This document shows, one piece after another, positions 1-64,000 of a DNA stretch of 64,000 nucleotides (position 1 is the stretch's first letter; each line of letters starts with the position of its first letter). The notes below the pieces were generated by a model. It was not told the origin of the DNA. It ran no database searches and was given only the letters and a program-made list of their open reading frames with translations. Source of the stretch: Eulemur rufifrons (taxonomy: Eukaryota > Chordata > Mammalia > Primates > Lemuridae); contig NC_090983.1 of assembly GCF_041146395.1 (NCBI RefSeq), positions 65,975,501 through 66,039,500 on the forward strand, read 5' to 3'. The translations under genes were made by a program, and so were the position numbers.

Positions 1-230
1 AAAGCCAAACCCGGCACCAGTTCCTTCACCACACTGAGTCATCCTGTTTGCTCGGTTCTAAGTCTATTTTCTTAAGTCACCACGTCCCTGCCAACCTGTA
101 ATTTTGAGAGACTCGCCCTTTGATCTGGAGTGTAGCCTCATGGGGAGAGAATCACTGGCATGCACACATCGGCATTGGGCAGCTGTCGTCATCTGCCGCT
201 GCGCCCTCACGCGGCCAGGTGGGCACTGAC
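1..230 (-). other. PKP4 intron, 5' part
   Basis: This is the start of the intron downstream of the 231-348 exon. I see no repeat, exon or RNA gene in it. Only the donor at 230-229 is recognisable. Confidence 0.7.
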
Positions 231-56396
<56,166 letters not shown>

Positions 56397-56936
56397 CTAG
56401 ACAAAAAGGAAAAAAATGGAACATTTATTTCTTTTGTCATAAAATTTAACTGTGGATCTCTTTTGCATAGAAACATTTAATTTCTATGTTAAATTATATA
56501 AAGCATAAAAACCTCAAAATTTAAAATTACCTTTTTGACTAAGTTAGTTTTTAGACAGCATTTAACTTTCCACATAAATTTGGGACAAAACTGTATTTCT
56601 ACTTGGAAATTAAGGCAAATTATAAAGTGACACAAAATTCTTCTTGAATAAGACAAATAAAACAGCACAACTAAGTATGAGATTCATATGATGTAATATA
56701 CTATATTTTGTGATAATATGAAAACTACATATACAACATACACATTAAAAAGAACCAAGAAAGCTGTTAAAATTATTTATTTTACTTATTTTTAAAAGAA
56801 GGCATTAGATACTACAATAGACACAAATATTAATGAGGTCAGTTTTGAATTGAATGTTGCTTTACAAAATTTAAATCATAGACTTTTATATTAAGAATAT
56901 AAGGCCTTACAAGCCAGGATAAAATTTTAGCTATAT

Positions 56937-58910
56937 AACCAAAGAAGTGAAAGATCTCTATAATGAAAACTATAAAACATTGACGAAAGAAGTTGAAGAG
57001 GACACAAAAAATGGGAAGATATTCCATGCCCATGGATTGGAATAATCAATATTGTTAAAATGTCCATACTACCCAAAGCAATCTACAGATTCAATGCAAT
57101 CCTCATCAAAATATCAAAGACATTCTTCACAGAAATAGAAAACACAACCCTAAAATTTATATGGAACCACAAAAGACCCAAAATAGTCAAAGCCATCCTA
57201 AACAAAAAGAACAAAACTGGAAGAATCACATTATCTGCCTTCAAACTATACTACAGAGTTGTAGTAACCAAAACAGCATGGGAATGGCATAAAAGCAGAC
57301 ACATAGACCAATGGAGCAGAATAGAGGACCCAGAAATAAATCCATGCATCTATAGTGAACTTATCTTTGACAAAGGTGCCAAGAACATGCAGTGGGGAAA
57401 GGACATTCTCTTCAATAAATGTGCTGAGGAAACTGGATATCCGTATGCAGAAGAATGAAATTAGACTCTTATCTCTCACCATATACAAGAATCATATAAA
57501 AATGGATTAAAGACTTAAATCTAAGACCTGAAACTATGAAACTACTAAAAGAAAACATTGGGGAAATACTTCAGGACATTGGGCTGGGCAAAGACTTCTT
57601 CAGTAATACCCCTAAAGCACAGGCAACCAAGGCAAAATTGGACAAATGGGATCACCTCAAGCTAAAAAGCTTCTGCACAGCAAAGGAAACAATCAACAAA
57701 GGAAAGAGACAACCCACAGAATGGGAGAAAATATTTGCAAGCTACTTGTCTGATAAGGCATTAATACCTACACTAGGCCGGGCACAGTGGCTCATGCCTG
57801 TGATCCTAGCAACTCTGGGAGGCCAAGGCAGGAGAATTGCTTGAGTTCAGGAGCTCAAGACCAGCCAGAGCAAAAGTGAGAACCCCGTCTCTACTAAAAA
57901 TAGAAAAACTAACTGGGCATTGTGGTGTGGACTTGTAGTCCCACCAACTAGGGAGACTGGGGCAGGAGGATTGCTCGAGCCCAGGAGTTTGAGGTTGTAG
58001 TGAGCTATGATGACACCACTGCACTCTATCTGGGGTGACACAGTGAGACTGTCTCAAAAAAAAAAAAAAAAGAAAAAAACCCCTAGACTATATAAGGAGC
58101 CCCAAGAACTTTATAGGAAAAAACCAAATAATCCGATTAAAAAAGTGGGCAAAGATGTCTGAATAGACATTTCTCAAAAGAAGACATACAAAAGGCCAAC
58201 AGGTATATAAAAATGCTCAACATCATTAGTCACCAGAGAAATGTAAATCAAAACTAGAGTGAGGTACCATCTTACCCCAGTTAAAAAAGCTTTTATCAAA
58301 ATGACAGGCAATAATGAATGCTAGAGAGGATGTGGAGAAAGGGTAACCTTTGTACATTGTTGGTGGGAATGTAAATTAGTGCAACCACTATGGAAAATGG
58401 TATGGAGATTCCTCAAAAATCTAAAAATAGAGCTACTATATGACCCACTGCAGGGTATATATCCAAAGGGTGGGAATTCAGTGTATCGAAAAGATATTTG
58501 CACTCCCATGTTTACTGCAGCACTATTCATGACAGTCAAGATATGGAATCAACCTAAGTGTTCATCAATGGATGAATGGATAAAGATATTCTGGTACATA
58601 TACACAATGGAATATTATATAGCCACAAAAAGAATGAAATCCTGCCATTTGCAACAATCTGGATGGAACTGGAGAACATTATGTTAAGTGAAATAAGCCA
58701 AGCACAGAAAGATAAATCTCGCATGTTCTCACTCAAATGTGGGAGCTAAATATTAAAAATAATTGATCTCATGGAGACAGAAAGTAGAATGATGGTTACC
58801 AGAGGCTGGGAAGGGTAGCAGCAAGGTGTGGGCGTAGGGGTTGGATAAAGTAGGGACAGTTAATGGGCACAAAAATATAGTTGGTTAGATAGAATGAAAA
58901 ATATTAAAAT
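56937..58910 (+). mobile_element. 5'-truncated L1 with nested Alu and perfect target-site duplication
   Basis: The element starts in the reverse-transcriptase/C-terminal part of ORF2 and runs through the 3' UTR ('gatggttaccagaggctggg') to an A-rich end. The 16-bp repeat 'aaaattttagctatat' is perfect at 56921-56936 and 58911-58926. A fragment of 132 codons (57060-57458) still reads as the ORF2 C-terminal region, but frameshifts and stops follow. An Alu at 57776-58079 interrupts it. It cannot encode a working ORF2 protein and lacks the promoter and ORF1. Confidence 0.92.
57776..58079 (+). repeat. Dimeric Alu nested inside the L1
   Basis: 'ggccgggcacagtggctcat' through the linker 'aaaaactaactgggcattgt' to an impure A-run. 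It has the standard short linker. L1 ORF2 sequence resumes after it, so this insertion is younger than the L1. Confidence 0.9.
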
Positions 58911-59059
58911 AAAATTTTAGCTATATTATTTTCCTTGGTTTATAGAGTATCTATTAAAATATTTGTGCGTAAAAACATATCTGTGCCTGCCTGCTCACCA
59001 ATCAATACAGGAACTAATGAAGTTAAAGAGACAGTGTGGTAGATGACAGGAACAACAGG

Positions 59060-59215
59060 ATGGATTATTAAGCATTTATTAAATGATAGATTAAGTCCTT
59101 TATTATTTCCTTTATGTTATTTACAACAACCTTATGAACAGGTACCTCATTATCTTCTACTCACAGATAAATAAACATATGCTGGTAACTAGAAGAGCTG
59201 GGATCAAACTCAGGA
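59060..59215 (-). repeat. MIR SINE remnant
   Basis: 'aagcatttattaaatgatag', 'acaacaaccttatgaacagg' and 'agagctgggatcaaactcag' follow the reverse MIR consensus. Confidence 0.65.
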
Positions 59216-60298
59216 TAAATGGATTTCAGTGATAGTGCTCCCAAACACTTGCTGAATGACAGAACAGTTCATGATCCTATTTTTGCATTAAACGCACACA
59301 TACACATATACACTAAGACTAGAAAGAAGTATACAAAAATAAAAACCAATGTGCTAGCAGTTATTTCTGTGAGTAAAACTATGAGGATTTTTTTCTTTGT
59401 AAACATTTGTATTGTTTTTTTTCTTTTTTTCAATCAGAAAAAGCACATATTCAAGTGTTTTTGGAGTGCTTATTAAATTTACAGGAAAAGGTGTGTGACT
59501 CTGGGCCTGAGGAAATCCTCTGCAAAACAAAGGACTTGGAACAGACGAAGGGAACAATCCTTTCAGTGCTATAGTTCTAAGGTTTTAAGTTGTTAACCCC
59601 TTGGGATTTTCCCCTAGTCATTAAGTGGTTAATGAAGCTCTTGCTGGTTGAAAATCCTAGATTCAGTAAGAACTCCCTGAACTTCACTTTTGTGTGGGAT
59701 TTGCATTTTCTTCATCACAGGCACAGCGGTTCACATTCCAGGACCCCGAACTAACTGCAAGCAGGAGGGACATGTTCCCAGTGAGTGAAGTCAATCAGTT
59801 CCTGCTAATCTTCTACAGAGCTCCCGTTATGTTCCTTTATCTGATGTACTCTTAACTGATTTCAAAAGGGACTGATGGGAAAAAAGTGAAAATTTAGTCA
59901 AATATCAGTAATGGGACATTTGTTTTGCTCCCGAGGGTAGGTCATCACCATCTTGTGGCTCTAAAAGTGGTTCCCTACAATGAATTTCAATTTCTCTTGA
60001 ATCTGTTTTTATTATTTAGTTCTATTATCTAAATTAGTTTTCTAAGCACTGAGATTGATATCACCCTAGTGTTTCCTCAAAATGGTATTTTATGTCAATA
60101 TTAAAGTACATAGTAAATCAAACTGCCATCCAGACATGTTTAATAATAATACATTTCAAGTTTCTTGGGACTATCATGAAAAGTTTATTATTTTCTGAGT
60201 TTGAAACTTACATAAACTTTAATGAAATACCTTTATAAGATTTTTTTATCCTCAAAATTATGTATCATAGAATATAGTTCCAGCTAATTGCTCAAATT

Positions 60299-60395
60299 GG
60301 GCAAGGGCTGTGGCTATTTGGCTCATCTCTTTATATGAAGTGCCTGGCTTATTACCAGGCACAGAGCTGATGCTTAATATATATTGTTGCTGTAA
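60299..60395 (+). repeat. L2-like 3' end
   Basis: 'gggcaagggctgtggctatt' and 'aagtgcctggcttattacca' then 'ctgatgcttaatatatattg' match the L2 3' terminus. Confidence 0.45.
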
Positions 60396-62083
60396 TACAA
60401 ATTGTGAAAAATACTGAGTTTTGCATTGTTTTGAAAGTTCAGGTATATATAATCAGCTATTACTTTGTGCAAGCAGGTCAACTTATTCTCCCCCAGTCTA
60501 GGTAGGAAGTTCCAGTGCCTCTTTGTGTAACAATTGGGCAAACACCATTTTTGCTGCTGAAAAAGCCTTTGGTCACCAAAATCCAATAAGGTATTCCCAG
60601 GTGAAGGCAATGTGAAGCCTCAGTTAAAACTAATTTTCCCTACTCTAGGTAAAAGATATAAATCACTAGAAAAACAAGCTAAAAATGAGGATCAAAAATA
60701 AGCAGAACATTATATGGTATATTTTGAAGACCACATATTCAGCTCAATTACTTTCACACTAAATTCTACAGTTCCATGGACTAACTGGTTATTATATGTT
60801 ATTCAGAACAGTCTATTTCCCTTTTGAACTACTCACTTTAAATGACTCTCAAATTGCTCACTACTTTAGGATTCAGGGATTGGACAATAAATACATGGAA
60901 TTTTGAAATGCTTGCAGTACCTGAATGCAACCCACTTTTATTAGAATAGTTAGAGGCAACTTCATGTTAGACACTCAGACTTATTCCCTCTTTCTTCCTT
61001 CTCTCCCTCCAACCATCTATTCCTAGAAACACTTCCCCAACTTTTATTGAATGTCTACAATGTGTCTATAGGCACTGTGCCCACAAATGACTCCATCCCG
61101 GTTTCTTTTCACTTCTCTTCTGAAGATGCCAAGCAGCTTGTGTTCTAAGAGCTTCCACTGGAATGTGAAACTGATTTTAAAATACATACAGGAACTGACT
61201 CATCCAGGATAACTTTGTTTCAATGGGAAGATGCATTCATAATTTTTAATAACTTAATTATCTACAATCTTTTAGAATGAAATCCATTCAGAAGCTTGCT
61301 ACTGTCTGATCAGACAGTCCGACAGTACAATCAAAAGCAAGCTCATTAGCAAATTTACAAATCAAAACAATTCATTTTAATGTGAAAAATATCAGTTTTG
61401 TTTTCAGGAAGACACTATGCTTTCATTATATTATTACATGAAAATGTGTAGCAAATCACTTTAAAATTCCATACACTTGTGAAATTAATTTTTTCATCCA
61501 GATACATGTGGAGGCAAAAATATCTTTGTTGGATATTTATGGCCGTGCAATGTCTTTGAAAAATCTCTTTATCTTGGTATTTTTCCATATTTTGAGTCAG
61601 AAAGTTACCTGCTCAAACTCTCCTGCAGCCAGAGGGCAGGCCAGGGAACGAGAGGCCACAAGAAGCCCCATGTGGGGACAGCAGTGGTATCTTGAACATT
61701 TACAGTGGACACAGTGGAGGCAGTAGGCACTGTTCCTGGACACCCAGATTCAGAATCTGGTTCTCTGGCTTTCCTAAAGATTCCATGAGTTGACACCCAG
61801 TAGCTTTTAATAAGTTCCTTTTCTGCTTAGGCAAGCCAGAGAGGATTCTATTGTTTGCAACCAAAAATCCCGATTGATGTTATCATAAACTAACAAACAC
61901 AAATGGGTCCTCTGAAAAGAGGCCAAGCCTCACCTCTTAATTGTAGAGTGTATTTCCAACTGCATACTAGATATAGAACACACTTCATATCCAACACATT
62001 GAAATTCTTTTCCCTCAAACTGACTCCTACTTAGTTATTATCACCTGGAATAACTAGTCACTCAGATTGAAGAGCAGGGATTC

Positions 62084-62620
62084 ATGGTATTGTTTGTTCT
62101 TCCCACTAGCGGTGTAAGCTCCATGAGGGCATCGAAGTCCACCCTGTTCATAGATGTACTGTCAGAATCTAGGGTAATATCTGACACATGGCTATCACCC
62201 AAACACTACTCCAAAAGATACATTTTGAATTCATCCTTACTACCACTGATGCAGTATGTGCCTTCATCTTCTTATCCTCTTTTGGCTGGATCATTCTTTC
62301 ATTTCTCTCCTAATTGGTCTTCCTGGCTTTGATTTCTCATCCTTTCAGGCTCTCTTCCATGCTGCTGCTACAGTGATTTTTCGAATCTGATGTCATTCTC
62401 CTGCTGCTAATGCACAACAGATCCATAGAGGATGAAATGCAAACATCTTAGTGTGGCAGAGAATCAAACATCTTAGGATGGCACAGAAGGCCCTCCACCA
62501 CCTGGCTCTTTCTAGTGTGCCCTTTCCCACACAAACCTACATTCTAGGCACTTCTGATTGCTTGCAGTTGCCTCACACCCCATGCTGCTTCACACTTCCA
62601 GTGCTATTTTTGGGGTAGAA
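62084..62620 (+). repeat. L2 LINE fragments, two pieces
   Basis: The first piece (to about 62230) ends like an L2 3' terminus ('gtgtaagctccatgagggca'). The second piece carries upstream L2 landmarks: 'ggccctccaccacctggctc' and 'acattctaggcacttctgat'. Their order suggests two insertions or a rearranged copy. Confidence 0.5.
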
Positions 62621-63399
62621 TGTGCAGGAACAGAGTCTCGAAATTCTTTCAGAATTACACAAAGTCTATAATGGCATATGCAGGTGCCATGTAACACACA
62701 CACATATAAAATGTACTCATGAAACTCAACACTCTAAAGTTTATTACCTTTACTTTGTATTACTTCCTATAAAAACGGGAATATTTCACAAAATGTTTTA
62801 CTTAAGTAAGTCAATACCCAATTTCCTCCTGATTCTTCTGTCTGATGTGAGCCAGCCTGGACACCAATGAGTAAACAACAGGAGAGGAGACAGTGGAGAA
62901 CCAGATGGAGACACATGGTGACTCTGCCCTGCCATTTCCCTCAACTTCTCTCAGGTCTAGATGGGGCTTGGTCCATCCCTAGTACATACAGACTACTGTT
63001 AATAGTCTCCTACAAGACACACTGAATTGGGACAGGATTCAACAGTTATTCCTCTGTTGAAAAAGAACCAGGTCTCAGCCTGAGATTAGAATATGGTCAA
63101 GCTGTAAAATTTACTGCTTTATTAAAAAAAACCATTGCGTTAAGAAATTTTACGTACCACATGCTTAGAATCCAAATTAATAGCTCAAAAATTAACTATA
63201 GCCAATAACAGTAAATTTCACTTAGTATTAATTGGGAGGAATCACTTGGATACATTTCTAGAAATTGTTTTATTTATGAACAGAACATAGGTGTGTCCCA
63301 CTATCTGGACTACGTACTATCTGTAGCCTTCTCCCTGGTGACCACCAATCATACTTCAAGAATGGGGTTGAGGAGAGCTAGTCACTTCTTTTATGTCAA

Positions 63400-63905
63400 G
63401 AATGTGCCCACTAATTTATCTCTCAATTTACACTTTTCACATGATTATTAATATAATTGCAATATTTTTTTACATATCCGTTTCCACTACCAGACTATAG
63501 CCTTCTTGAAGATAAAGATAGTGTATTAATTCTACCTTCATTTCTACTCATCTACCTGCATTTCTACCTGCAGGAACTAGCATTGAATAGGATGCTTAAA
63601 TAAATAAGAGCTCTTATTTAACTCTTTTGAGTTGTTTTGTTTTAAAGGTTAATGCCATGTAATTTTAGAAATTGTTTCAATCGTTCTACAAAGCAGTCAG
63701 ATTCCTTTTTTGCTTTTGGCTCTTTCTGCATCTTATAGAAGAGATGTTTATTGTATATATCACATGTATCCATTCAGTTAATATTTGTTGATCATCTACT
63801 GAGTGCCAGACATTATTACAGGCTGGGAATATAATGGTGAGAAGAGAAACCTACAAGAGAGGCCTTTGATGTTAATACTACAGGGCCCAGCACTGAGTTG
63901 ACTGA
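63400..63905 (+). repeat. L2-like and MIR-class remnants at window end
   Basis: 'ccagactatagccttcttga' and 'aggaactagcattgaatagg' resemble an L2 3' end. 'atcatctactgagtgccaga' with 'caggctgggaatataatggt' is an ancient repeat motif of uncertain family. Confidence 0.4.
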
Positions 63906-64000
63906 AGAAACATTCACATATCTATTAAAAAAAAAGTGTGAAACATGTTTGTTTTCTTTGAACAAACAAGACCTAACTCTCCTACTCATCTATTAAAAGA

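Larger units (their letters stand above)
56397..64000 (-). other. PKP4 intron, upstream part (over 7.6 kb)
   Basis: The intron upstream of the 35-bp exon runs past the window end. It contains the L1/Alu nest (56937-58910), MIR and L2 pieces listed separately and AT-rich unassigned stretches (59220-60290, 60400-62080, 62640-63400). No upstream PKP4 exon (expected to end with a SIASTS-like stretch) was found. Confidence 0.65.

Noticed and set aside
57060..57458. 132-codon frame with clear protein similarity
   Set aside because: It is the ORF2 C-terminal fragment of a dead, 5'-truncated L1, not a host gene.

Overview
The window is nuclear DNA from a mammal, most likely a strepsirrhine primate (lemur or loris group). 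Several dimeric Alu SINEs carry a middle linker (the 'aaattatctggac' motif followed by a run of 'ta') that I associate with lemur/loris Alus. Very old mammalian repeats (MIR, L2, L1M, MER5-type, Tigger-type) fill much of the rest. No prokaryotic features, tRNA, rRNA or CRISPR array were seen.

The only host gene I can support is PKP4 (plakophilin-4, also called p0071). It is an armadillo-repeat catenin of the p120 family and lies on the minus strand. Ten internal coding exons were placed by matching reading frame, splice sites and protein family. In transcript order they are 56362-56396, 38303-38434, 38002-38192, 34490-35042, 27987-28175, 25546-25765, 19201-19333, 17885-18098, 3516-3699 and 231-348. 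All ten join in one open frame of about 656 codons. This is roughly human residues 82-738: the end of the N-terminal region, the whole Ser/Pro-rich head and the first part of the armadillo domain. The start codon and coiled-coil exons lie beyond base 64000. The remaining armadillo repeats and the C-terminal PDZ-binding tail lie before base 1.

Layout: 1-3700 holds two ARM exons in ancient repeats. 3700-17884 is a 14 kb intron with Alu, L2 and a hAT-like element. 17885-28175 holds four exons (two ARM, two head/ARM boundary) and a HAL1-like remnant. 28176-34489 is an intron with three Alus and L1 remnants, followed by the 553-bp head exon. 35043-38434 holds two more head exons separated by an intron of only 110 bp. 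38435-56361 is an 18 kb intron with a lemur-type Alu, two MER5-like elements, a solo LTR and microsatellites. 56397-64000 is intron with a 5'-truncated L1 carrying a nested Alu.

I found no previously undescribed system. The most interesting gene-level signal is a non-canonical GC-AG intron after 25546. A nearby GT would shift the frame straight into a stop codon. Second is a 35-nt exon whose skipping would also create an early stop. Most repeat family names rest on remembered consensus sequences and should be checked with a repeat library.
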